Shown here piece by piece: positions 52,816 through 64,000 of a stretch of 64,000 nucleotides of DNA. Every line of letters starts with the position of its first letter. The first letter of the stretch is position 1. The DNA comes from Tubulanus polymorphus (Eukaryota; Nemertea; Palaeonemertea; Tubulaniformes; Tubulanidae), in the NCBI RefSeq assembly GCF_964204645.1, contig NC_134026.1, positions 22,710,650-22,774,649 on the forward strand, given 5' to 3'. The translations under genes and the position numbers were made by a program. The notes under the pieces are model-generated. The model searched no databases and was not told where the DNA came from. It worked only from the letters and a program-made list of their open reading frames with translations.

Positions 52816-53465
52816 AACGAGCGTCATGACAACAAAAGCTTTGTGCACAAAAATCAATATTTTTCCCAAATCTATATTTCAATTTGAAATAAACGATTAA
52901 TACACGGAAAATCACCCCCTGATGAATATATGAAGCTTGATATTGAGTTAAAATGAATTTAAAGAATTATTTTACTAATTCCCGCTAATTCAGTAAAAAG
53001 AAATACGTTGTTGAAAACGCACAGGATCATTTCAAAACGCAAATCATCAAATGAGCGATTAATTCAATTATTTGATAAAAATTTTTTTTCTAATTATTTT
53101 TAATTACATATGAAAAGATATCATTGAATGTGGGTAATTATCATTACACGTAAGAAAAATTAATTGTAATTTCAAATAATTTCAAGGACTGATGCTAAGA
53201 TTAGGATTAATAACTAAAAAGATTTAAATACATACAAAACAAAGACTTTTCATTTCCCAAAACTAGTTTATTGTTAACTTTATAACAAAAATCTCACTTA
53301 CAATTCACCACGCAAACTTGTTTGCAATTTTTTAAAATATCATTTTCTAGTTGATATTTTCGAAATAGTGAGTTTTAGTTCGATTCCTCATAGTCTCTAG
53401 ATCAAACGATGAAGGAAGTGTAAAAAGCAACCTTCGACAAAATGATCCTCAATCTTTCACTTAAT
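52816..53465. other. Region behind the RFX promoter with NME6 3' UTR
   Basis: TTTATT at 53267-53272 is the complement of AATAAA and lies about 195 nt beyond the NME6 stop, making it the likely NME6 poly(A) signal. The rest is AT-rich with nothing else recognised. Confidence 0.5.
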
Positions 53466-54437
53466 TCAAGACACATGTGAAGGATAATGTTGTTTTTTCT
53501 CTGCATCATAAGAAACATTTCCAGTTCTCAAAATAAGTTCTTCATCGTTAAACCACATTTGATAATCGAATTCCGGAAAGAAGAAATTGATTTCTTTTTT
53601 AGCTGATTCTGCAGAATCTGTAAATAAAAGAAACATTTTGCTTATATAGCTTATATGTTTACATAGGAATATTAAATGATAACAGGAACATAAGGAACAT
53701 TTAGATACCTGAACCATGGGTTCCATTTCTTGTATCAGTAAGCCCATATAATCCACGTAGTGTGTTTGGCTGTTCATATAATGTCCTGAAAGTTTTCATT
53801 TTTACTAAATTAACTCTCTCACAACCTTTACTCTCATTTAGTGACTTATTTTATTCTGATAAATCTAACCTGAATACTTTTGTTGGCCCCATCAATTTTC
53901 TCCATTCAGCTATAGCATCTTCTCTGGCTAGTATATGAGCATACAGTGGTCCACTGAAATATAAATATTTGTTTCAAATAATTTGACAAGGACCCAACAT
54001 TCTTTATACATCTTGCAGCATAAAAATGTGAAATTCACCTTGACATGTAGAGCACCAGTCTGTTGTGGAAGAACTTCCCTGAAATTAATCAGAAAATGCT
54101 TTTTATATCATAAATAACATTTTTGGACTTTTTTTGCAATAAATGACGTTGGCCTACCAGTATGTTCCTTATAAAATTCAGCAGCTCTCTCTTGACTTAA
54201 TTTCAGAACTTTAGACCGAACAAATAAGAAATTATTCTGTAATATCCGATCATGGATTCCCTGGAATGGATAAGACAAATTAATTAATCAATTGAGAGGT
54301 CTGTTATCTGGGCATTCACAATATTTTTATTTGAATAGTCTTACCTGAATGAGGTGAGGTTGGGCGACTAGATCAGGCTTCAGTAAAGCTAGCGTCAGTT
54401 GCAAGACATTGCGAGTCACCTGACTATTGATTGGCAT
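53466..54437 (-). CDS. NME6: NME6-type nucleoside diphosphate kinase
   Basis: Exons: 54437-54345, 54260-54158, 54078-54039, 53953-53870, 53785-53709, 53617-53466; 182 residues (human about 186-194). Conserved NDPK parts are LTLALLKPDLVAQPH, SKVLKLSQERAAEFYKEH, EWRKLMGPTKVF and TLRGLYGLTDTRNGTHGSDS, the last holding the active-site His and the following Gly-Ser-Asp-Ser. The C-terminal stretch (EINFFFPEFDYQMWFNDEEL) matches NME6, which extends beyond the group I NDPK core. Family: a mitochondrial NDPK in vertebrates, weakly active alone and linked to RCC1L. A splice acceptor at 54449, 12 nt before the ATG, shows an upstream noncoding or alternative exon. The 3' neighbour is the RFX promoter; the 5' side is divergent from the VWA-Cache gene. 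Confidence 0.95.
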
Positions 54438-54449
54438 TGCACGAAGTAC

Positions 54450-56147
54450 CTAAAATAATTTTAAAAATTCTCGTCTTACGAGAAGAAAAAAATTTCTTTC
54501 ACAGGGGTCTGATGCAACTTCTTTTCACACCAAAGCCTAGCATCATAGAGCTCAGGGTCTTGTATCAGAGTTGTAAAAATCTTTTAATCCAGAATAATTA
54601 TTTTATTGACACAGTATCAACAGATTGAAATACTGTGTCTTATCAATTTAGTTTTTTTTTACACTGATCGAATTCGGAGATAAAAAAAACCATGACGCTC
54701 CTTTGAAAAATTATGTGTCGTTAATCAATTTGAGTTTCTTGGTTTTTTTTAAAATTCAGATTGTGACTGACATAACTTTTTTTCTCAAGTGCTTAGCCTA
54801 TTAATAATAAATCATATATAGAACGTGTACGCGTGGCTCGTGTAGGTACAAAAACGATAAGCTGTTTAGTCCAGTCTACTGTCTAATGTAAAATAAATAG
54901 GCCTTTTAGGCCTACTAAAAAAATGTTTTAGACACAAACAGTATTTCGGCAATTTAGCCATTGGCTGCTACAGCATGGCATCTTTCATTTTGTAAGAGAC
55001 GAATTTCAATACACGCAAGAAGGCACTTTAATGTTAGTAGTAGTAAATTGAGTAATTAAATACAATAATAGGCCTAAAAATGAAATGGACATCAAACTAT
55101 GGACCCAAACTATTTTATTAATGTTTGAACACAGTTATGGTAAACAAAACAAAAAGGTATGTGTAGGCTTCTTACTCAACTATAGAATTATGTACACGTT
55201 GAATTATTAGGCCGAATTATTTCCACATGCAAGATAAGATTTGAAGTGACCAGGGACATCTCGAATTATTAGAGGGCTATACACCAGCCAATCGGATGTA
55301 GCCTAGCAAAATAAGATAACGTCACTGGCCACAGTTTGAATTTGCACCAATCAACAATGGCGTGGCATAAAGCAACCGAGCAGAAACGTCAATAATTGGA
55401 CATATTCTGTTGTACTATCCACATAACATCGGTTGAATATTGTTGTCGATCGGAATAAAAAATGATTGGCTCAATAAGTTAAGAATATAATCAAATTTTA
55501 TATTATGGTTTATGCATGTTGCATTTGATATTTGATTTAATGAAAATCTGTTTCAAATGTCAACCGCTGATAAACTAGAGAAGGCATGTGTAACACATAG
55601 CAGATAGGAATTGCCCCCAATCAATAATTGTCGGGTTCTGTTCGATTTGAGCGTCATAAATATGATTTTGTGCACCAATTAGGTATTTATTGTTTAGTAA
55701 ACATGGGTCGGTGCTACGTCTAGAATAATTATTACCAAACACAGCCCTCTTTTGCTTTATGTTTCATTGAAATAACTGCAATAATGGTCTGGCGAAAGTA
55801 CAACAGCAGGCAAGTGCTCTCTGTTCCACCAGTAGATGGCGCATTAGTTTTTAATTTTTTGTTAATTATCCGTATAAATTAGTGTCTCAAATAAATTATA
55901 TTTTGAATGTTAGTGTGAAGCTGTCTCAGAACTAATAGTTGATGAGATTTTTTAATAATGATTTTTGGAATTTTTTCTTACTGAAGTAAATTGATACGCA
56001 ACCCTCTGTTGTTGGCTCTTGGCCTTCGTGCTTTGCAATTAAAGAAATTCATTTTTCTTTTTTATCCAGGGAGAAGGAGAATGTAGTTGTTATGTATGTT
56101 TACAACAAATAGAGGTATAACCTGTCTAGACGAAGACAGTTGGCATA
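54450..56147. promoter_or_regulatory. Divergent NME6 / VWA-Cache promoter region with CTCF-like site
   Basis: About 1.7 kb between two diverging genes. CCACCAGTAGATGGCGC at 55826-55842 fits the bilaterian CTCF core (TAGATGGCGC). A CCAAT box lies near 55347 beside an ATGGCG. TAGGCCTA palindromes occur at 54907 and 55069. The upstream NME6 exon probably lies here but cannot be placed. Confidence 0.4.
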
Positions 56148-59100
56148 ATGGATGGCTTCGCAGTATTGAACATTATTCTGGTTTTCCTGATAACTTTGAA
56201 TTTCCCGACCAAAGGAACATACCAAACATTCTTGAACAGTAATGATGAAGAAGATGGAAATCTATCTGGAGATGTGCAAAACTGGGCTGTGCTTATTCAG
56301 AATTACATATTGCAGGTAGCTACCTTGTTTATTTGTCAATTAACCAAATGGCTACCTCAGATTTACTCTTGCTCCTCCTTTCTACCTATAGTTAGCCAGT
56401 GATGGAATTAAGAGAGAATATACTCAGAGCTATTTCGATAAGGCAAGTTATACATTTGAAAGGAAAGATGGTATGGCAGTTGTAAGGAAAGTACGCGATA
56501 AGCTTGGAGATTACTTCAGTCAAAAGAAAAAGGCAGCTCAGGTAAAGCCATGTGTGGGATCACTTACTAATCAACTTGTGTATTGAAAATTGTATTCAGA
56601 ATTTTGTCATAGGAAACTTTAATGTCATGTACGTTTACAGATTTAGGTAGATGTCTACTCTATATTGGATTTGCAAAACAGAAGGTTGTAGTTGATTAAG
56701 TTTCATGTTTCTGTTTCAGAGAATTGCTGACAAGATTGTGGAATTGTATGAAGAGTTCCAAGCCAATAACGGCTCATCGAAGATAGCTGGACTGAAATCT
56801 GTTGCAGCATTGTCCAAGGATACGTATAAAGATTCCGATGTACCATCCAGGCTTCCCGATGATATGATATTCAGTCCGTGAGTAAAAAATGATTTTTCCA
56901 GCTTACGTTTTCCACCAAAATCAGAAATGTGAAAGAAGAAAAGTGATGGTGTGGAGTGATTTTTTGAATTATATTGATAAGATTTTCTCTCACTTTGGTC
57001 AAAATATGTGTGAGATTTTGCTATAGGCTTGGATAGAAATTGACTTAATGCATTTGATATGCTTTTTTTCAGCTACTTCAAACAGAAGGTTAGCTTGAAT
57101 CATTCTACTGTAAAGATTTCGGATGAAGTGCCGAGAACTGATCGAGGTGTAATCGATACAGTGATGTTTACAAAAGAATTAGAGGAGATATTTAAACAGA
57201 ATGCCGCTGAAGATCGGTTGCTCAGGTCAGTAAATCTAGAAATATCAAGAGCTGTCAATGTTCAATTCATGGTAATGCTTTGTATAGCAATGCACAACTA
57301 GTAGTGAGTTAGACCTATCTGTATGAGATAATGATTAATAGTCTTCTGTGCTGCTAATAGATTGTTGTATTGATTATTGTTGTGTAATATAAATATTCGC
57401 ATAGCTGTATCTACTGAACAATGGAATCAATCACAATACCATCGATATTCGAAATGCATGTAAACATCTTAAAATTTCTTACGAAGTATTAATCTTATAT
57501 TGTTTTTCAGGTGGCAATATTTTGGATCAATCACAGGAGTTTTACGAATGTATCCCGGCCGAGAATGGGAAACAAATTTTGCCGGTTTCTACAATGATTA
57601 TGATCCACGTACTAGACCCTGGTACATTGCAGCTACTAGCGGACCCAAAGATGTAGTTATAGTTTTAGACTGTAGGTGAGTAAACGAATCCCTATTTTAG
57701 ATGTGATGCCTGCAACAAAATATTTAATTCAAGATTAGTAAACAGTAAATTATTGAAGCATCAAACCACACTTTATGAAATTTCAGTATTTCAATGAATG
57801 GTGAAAAGTTCACCATTGCAAAAGCAGTTGCAAAGACAGTCATCAATACATTGACAAAACAAGATTACCTGAATGTTGTGTGTGCACGTGCCAGTCATTG
57901 GGATGAAGTGGGAAAGTAAGTCATTAAGATTCATGCCACTGAATGAAGTGTGTTGATGTATAAATCAAGCAAGTCCGCCAATTGAAATTAGAAAATTAGA
58001 TCTGCATCTAAACTGTTTTGGTTTCAGGTGGCACTATTTTGATACTGAAGTGTTAAGCTGTCAGCGAGATAAAATGGTACCAGCCACTGTTGCTCATCGA
58101 AAAGATCTGATTGAAAAGATCTACAGTTTAAAACCGGGTGGAACTAGTGAAATGGAGTAAGCAGAAATAAACTTGAATGTACAGTGTACGCAAGTAACTC
58201 AAATTGAGAATATTTGTGAAAGATAATTGATATTTTTTACATCGTAGGAAAGGATTCGATATGGCTTTCGATTTGCTGCAAAGCCAAGGTCGCACTGGTT
58301 GCCATTCATTGATTGTGTTTGTTACTGATGGTAAAGATACAGATGGGGAAAATGTTCGTTGTGGACCAGGTACTGAAAACCTGTGCTTCATATCAAAACA
58401 CCTTTTGATTAAATAAGCTTATTAGGATTCAATATTTACATTTATATTTTGCAATATTTTCGTATCGTTTGAATCTAGGATATTACACAAGGAGTGGATA
58501 TGTTCCAGGACCAATTTGTAAATACAACTGGACAAAAGTGTGGGATGTCGTCGAACGACTTAATTTCAGAACAATACCTCAAGTAAGTCCCAGGACCTTT
58601 TACGTGAAAAGCACATCTTTGCGTTACACATGTACTTTTTATTCCTAATTTATGATATCTTTAGGCGAGAATCTTTAGTTATCTGACAAAAGACGATGGT
58701 GAAGTATTCCCAGGTCGGTTAGCCTGTGCCAATCGTGGAAGTTTACGTAAACTAGAAAATGGTGAGAACCTCATTACACAGATGCACAACTATTTCGGAT
58801 ATTTGTCGCAAAGTTCCAAGAACTTCCATGGTTTGTGGACATCACCATATTTAGATGCTTGGGGTCTGGGTCTGATGGTCACGCATGCAGTGCCGGCAAT
58901 CAGCAAAGATGGAACGTAAGTTTCAAGCAGAAATTACTTTGATTTATCTAAAGTGGTATGAATAATGGATGTATGATATTGACAAAAATATTTTCAAGGA
59001 TAGGAAAAATTTGCGATCTATTTCAAGAGCAAAGTTATTTGTTTAGGACGATTGGTGTAGCTGGTATCGATGCTACTCTAGATGAGATCGAAAACTTCTT

Positions 59101-62100
59101 GACGAAACATCAGTGGGGTTCAGTTACATCGTTTCTGATGAATAACCAAGGACAAGTCATATTCCATCCTCTTCTGAAACAAAGCACGACTGTGAGTATC
59201 TCCATTTAAACGTAGGCTTTCTTCAACTTAAATAAAATGAATTGTTCAATCGTAGTGGGAATTGATGCAGATTTAGAAACATGCGGAATATGTTGCAGAA
59301 AATCTATTTTACTGTAGTAAAATTTCTGTATTATATTCATTTTCATTCAAGTACCTGTAGTGAAATTATGTACCGGTACCCTTGATTATTTAATTACATA
59401 TAAATTACTTAATTACATTTTTTTCATGTGAATATATATACTGTACATATGTTTATTTGCATTTAAAAAATTGCTTATTGTTCATTCTTTGTGACATATG
59501 ATTTCTCTCCAAACTTTTGTTTTATATCAAATTTTTGTGTTATTACTATTTGTGCATTATATATTTTCTCCTCATATCGACAGGACTTTGATCAAGCTTG
59601 TGAGACCAGAGAATGCCTCGTTAGTTTTACATACATGTATTCTTCTAACCGCCCTAGTTCCTCAACACACTCGGAGGGGGTAGGGGCACTCGTCTTTCTT
59701 TTCAATTTTACATTAGTCATCAAGCACTCTATGGTGTATAGTAGTAGTTCCTAGTAGAGTCTCTACCCCATAACTGTTCAAATGGAAGAGTAACTTATTT
59801 CCAACTATCTCCTTGATCCCATTAATGTAACAATTTTAAGTACAGCTGTAAATATGATATGTTTCTGACAATTTAATTGATTGATTGCTATTCAGTAAAT
59901 CTACTGATCTTTAAAATCCTATAAATTGTAACACAATAAAGATAATTATAATCTTGAAGGCAAATTGTTCTGAATTTCAAAGCTTTGAAAAAGCTCTTAA
60001 AATTTAAATAACAGTATAGAAGTTGTTAATTCACAAAGATTTGAAGACACTGTACTTAAAAAGTCTTCGATGAATGACTGTTTACCAGTAGTCGGTGGTT
60101 AGAGGATTATTTTGCTAGCTTGTTGCAGACGTGTATTCTCTTGGCTCTCGGTTCACATGATTAGAATCATGTCATATATGAATCCGATGCATTTACATTT
60201 TTGAAATGTACCGAGTTTCTGTATTTTATGCTAATTCTGTGTATGATTTATTCAAAATTAGGAACCTATCTACAAGATGAGCTCAAAAAAGGTCAAGTTT
60301 TGATATTATTTCTTCTACAATTTATAATATACATAGGCCACCAGTTTGGGACACGTGTCTCTAGATGAGAGGTTTTACGGCACCATGCAGCAATATAATA
60401 ACCTAAACACCAACCATACATAGTGAGTGTACGTAGTTGTCTCACATTATCAAATTTTCAACAGATGACCTGGTGAAAGTATTGCCAAAACCATAAACTG
60501 AAAACCATGAAAATTTTCAAATTTTAACAAAAACTCATAAGATTCTTTATCAAAAGAAGTACACGTAAATCAGGTTTAGAAGACGTTGACTATCACCATC
60601 ATAATTCACTAAAATATATCAGATTCCTCCTAATCTTTCTGTAGTGAATGCACATAATTCATTTCTAAGACTCACTAGTTGTCTTTTATATCATCATTAT
60701 TAAAAACTATGTATAATTTAATCTATTAAAAACTATAATTTCGTTTAATTTATATAATTTTATCGTAACATTTGCTAAATACCCTACAATTTTGAGTTTT
60801 ACATGCTAAGTTATTTTATTTGAATAAAAACCATGCAATTTATTTATTCATTCTTCTGTAAAAAAGATATAGTCCTTAAATTTTAACACTTTATTATCCA
60901 ATAATATTTTAGTGGGGTGTAGAGATTTGCTTGTTGCATTTTGATTTTTCCTGCTCTGCTTTGTTCAGAACATGCAATTTATGTTTCCTTGTTTCTGTTT
61001 CGATGTATCCAACTGAACACTGCGGTTGGATTTGGAGAAATTTGTCACCCTCCTATTCTTTTTTCTCAGAATAATGAATTTCCGCATGGTCTGGACTGGA
61101 GAGGATTCACCGTTGATATCTGCACAATTGACTATAATTGCAAAATGTCTTTTTACAGCTGGTAGACGATCCCATATTTATTCCAATACGACAACTGGAA
61201 CAAGACAAAGAAGGCCAACCTGAACATTTCAATACAGTTGAAGAAAATATGAGAAGGGGACAGACTGGGAAATTATTCATAAAGAATGCCAGAAGAGGAA
61301 TACAGAAGGTATGTCTGATAATGAAAGCTACAATAAGCGGAGGTGATCCAATCCAAGTGGTCTACTACCGCAGTATTTGCTACACAGTAGTTTGGGAGCC
61401 AAGTAGTTTGCTATGATAACTCATATCATTGTCATATTTTCAGGGAGACTATCGAGCCGGTGTCAAATTCATACAAGAACCGGTGACTTACTACTACTCA
61501 GCCCTGAATGATTCAGAATATTCATTTGCGTTTACTCTAGCTGAAACAGATACTGTAAGATATGAAAACTTTTTAGATTGAACTTCGGCTCATTTTCAAT
61601 GCTGAAGTATTTAATCATTGATTCTTTCAGGTTTTCAGACGATCACAACAGCCGCAAGATCTGTCGAAATATTGGACTAGTTACTTCAACTTACTGATTG
61701 AATACAATCGAACCAAATCGCGAAAGGAACTTCCCGGAACATTTGAGGATATGAAGGTGCTGGAAGACACTGAAAAGTATCCAGGACTTCGTGTTACAGA
61801 AAAGTATTCCAGTATTTTTCTTGCTCCTAAATGCCATTGCGATGCGAACAAGTATTTTTACGATGATGACTTGGTTCAAAAAACAATCGATGCACATCGT
61901 TACATAAATAGCTATGATCCAGATATTGGTTGCGCTGCAGGTGGAAAGTATGAAAAAGGAATCAGGTGTGTAGTATGTAAGATTGATTGATTTGAGTCTT
62001 TTGGTTTCACACGAAAACTAGGATATTCAATAGGTGATGAGATATTAAGTTATGGGTTTGTTGTTGTAGAGCTGATGTACTCATTTCGCAACCGATTGAA

Positions 62101-63926
62101 GAAATCTGGAGGAAACGTAACTTTGAATCGATAGACCAAGTGAAATGGACATATGTTGGTATGAGAAGTGGTGTCTTTCGAACGTACCCTGGGCATCGTT
62201 CTCGCAGAACTTATGACCCGACTAAGTATGCGGGCTTGAGTCAAATATATGTACAATAACAAAATTAATGAAGTTTATGAACATTAACTTATTTTGACTT
62301 CCTATATCCCTCATAACAGGAGACCCTGGTATCTAAGAACTGTAGCAGCTCCAGATAAAACGTCTGTATCAACACCATATATGGACTCTGCCGGTGTCGG
62401 CAAAATTATCACAATTTCTCAAGCAGTTTTTGAAGGTATGATGTCACGAACTAATGCAGAATGCCAAAATAAATCCAAAGATGGACGTTTACCAGGTGGA
62501 TGTATCTGTGACAAAGATGAAGATTGCATAATAGGTTAGTCACTTTTCATTTAGATGTAGTCATGCTGCGCTTTTTAGCCCCCTTGGAGGACACACAGTT
62601 TGATCAATTATATTGAGGTTTGGTTATGTATCTCTCGAGGGCCAAGAACAATTGGGTGTATCAGAAACACAATGGCCATCTTAGTTTCATCAGTGTGAAA
62701 CTAGGTACTATTCCATTTATCTTGGGATCTATGCAAATTCTTTTTACCACATTGAATTGCAACGTTCTAGCTTATGGCATTTAATATCATGTGATTGTTG
62801 CGTGTTTCAGAGTTATTGGTATATCCATTGAATATTGGACCACTTCCCAAATGGGAATGGTGTCCCTGGACCCCTAGTTAGTTCTATTCAAGAAAATGTT
62901 CTTACAAAGAGAATGAGAACTTCATATCAAATAACATATTTCTGAGATCATTTTTTCTGACATAGGTTACTGTTATATAAGTAAAGCTCCTGGACTCAGC
63001 GATAGTCCTCGATGCGCTACTGAACGTGTAGAAGCTGTTACAAGTCTCGACATTGCTTACAATGATTTCCACGATCGAGCGATGAAAATCATGGAGTCCA
63101 GTACAGGAGAAAGAAATTGCGGTATGATGTATAACTGTCCAGATGGATCACAAGGCTGTCAGACAAGGTATTAAGAGCTTCTATCTTTCAAAAAGCCTGT
63201 AGAGAACTGTAGATATCTTAATCATTCCTATGCACTTTTCTTTCAATTTAGATGTTATTTATTTGACAATCGAGCGAATATAATCGTTGATGCAGACTTC
63301 AAACTCGCTGACGCTTTAGACACGAGTAAATACAAAGGTGTTACTCTCGGCAAAAAGGAAGGTGAAGTTATGAAAGAGTTGGTTTATGTACATAAGTTCT
63401 TCCATCGAACAGAGAGTATTGATTTTCAAGGGTCTTGTAGCATCTCCCCTTCAAGACCAAAGGTATGTTCTTTGAAATTTTTTGAGTTTTTTGTATCTAC
63501 AAATAATGCTTTTCAGTTGTTATGGTTATTTGAATATTTTCCAGGTTACTTTGATTGGCATTCCAACCAATCCTGAAGCATTAGATGACTATTACAAGGA
63601 CAAAGGTCCCATTCCGAAGTTTTCAAATGAATATGGTTGTATTCAAGATGTGGTTGGATATGAAGCAAATTACTCTGCGTTAGGTTAGTCCGCGGTGTAT
63701 TTCAAAATTGACTTGCTTATCGTACCAGTTGAATATGTACAAATGTCACATCCTTTTTTATAGGCCTTAGTGGCATGATCACCGGAAATGTGTCTGGTCC
63801 ATGTATGTCGGGTTTCTACTATGTTACTTCACTCCCAAAGACGAATTTGTTTCTTTTGACGATTGAAAACTGGAAAAGAATTAAGGAGAAAAATTTCTAC
63901 AATTTCAATTGTAAAATTGCAAAAAG
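56148..63926 (+). CDS. VWA and Cache domain protein, CACHD1 / alpha2delta-like (3' end beyond window)
   Basis: Twenty exons: 56148-56315, 56392-56541, 56720-56877, 57073-57225, 57511-57675, 57787-57915, 58028-58156, 58248-58369, 58479-58582, 58665-58915, 59047-59191, 61159-61308, 61444-61554, 61631-61965, 62070-62225, 62320-62534, 62966-63167, 63252-63462, 63545-63683, 63764-63926; about 1,118 residues so far. A signal peptide (LNIILVFLITLNF) precedes a VWA_N region. A first Cache half contains TGVLRMYPGREW and DPRTRPWYIAA. The VWA domain follows, with an intact MIDAS start DCSIS and FVTDGKDTDGE. Then comes Cache 1's second half (LMVTHAVPAISKDG, TIGVAGIDATLDEIE) and a second Cache-like unit (SGVFRTYPGHRSRRTYDPTK, RPWYLRTVAAPDKTSVSTPY) with a Cys-rich segment (CICDKDEDC). 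This order is that of calcium-channel alpha2delta subunits and CACHD1, extracellular proteins that traffic and modulate CaV channels. I favour CACHD1/CG16868-like, but a divergent alpha2delta is possible. No membrane anchor is reached. Confidence 0.88.
59192..61158 (+). other. 2-kb intron of the VWA-Cache gene
   Basis: Lies between the exon ending HPLLKQSTT and the one starting LVDDPIFIPI. AT-rich; ORFs here are short and run across the intron ends. Nothing else recognised. Confidence 0.65.
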
Positions 63927-64000
63927 GTATGCTGATAGAAAAATTAAAACCATTTAATATGATGGAGGTTTATTTTGAAAGAATTTAGTTTGCTTAATGT

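Overview
The window is nuclear DNA from a bilaterian animal. It is AT-rich, with split genes, GT-AG introns of roughly 80 bp to 4 kb, AATAAA signals, short terminal-inverted-repeat elements and (TA)n microsatellites. The gene set (TRPN/NOMPC, RFX1/2/3 type, a C1orf87 orthologue, malectin, NME6, a VWA-Cache protein) and repeated copies of the palindrome TAGGCCTA suggest a marine invertebrate, perhaps a lophotrochozoan or non-chordate deuterostome. The phylum cannot be settled from the sequence alone.

Layout: 1-1477 (-) malectin, 3' end cut by the window; 1875-4344 (+) a protein made only of the clathrin heavy-chain terminal beta-propeller, damaged by a transposon; 5786-17487 (+) a C1orf87-like EF-hand protein with an added coiled-coil array built from one-repeat exons; 18913-34873 (-) TRPN mechanosensory channel with 29 ankyrin repeats; 39427-49573 (-) RFX transcription factor, leader exon near 52.46-52.8 kb; 53466-54437 (-) NME6; 56148-63926 (+) a VWA/double-Cache (CACHD1 / alpha2delta-like) protein, 3' end cut. 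Exon limits were read by eye from splice signals plus reading frame and may be off by 1-2 nt.

The most striking feature is in RFX. Two adjacent 182-nt exons each encode a complete version of the same DNA-binding-domain segment, 75% identical, with the same phases. Using both would shift the frame, so they look like mutually exclusive exons giving two DNA-binding specificities. RFX factors control ciliary genes through X-box motifs. X-box-like 14-mers lie upstream of the C1orf87-like gene, of TRPN (two copies) and, more weakly, of the clathrin-like gene. This suggests, as inference, a neighbourhood of ciliary genes that may be targets of the resident RFX.
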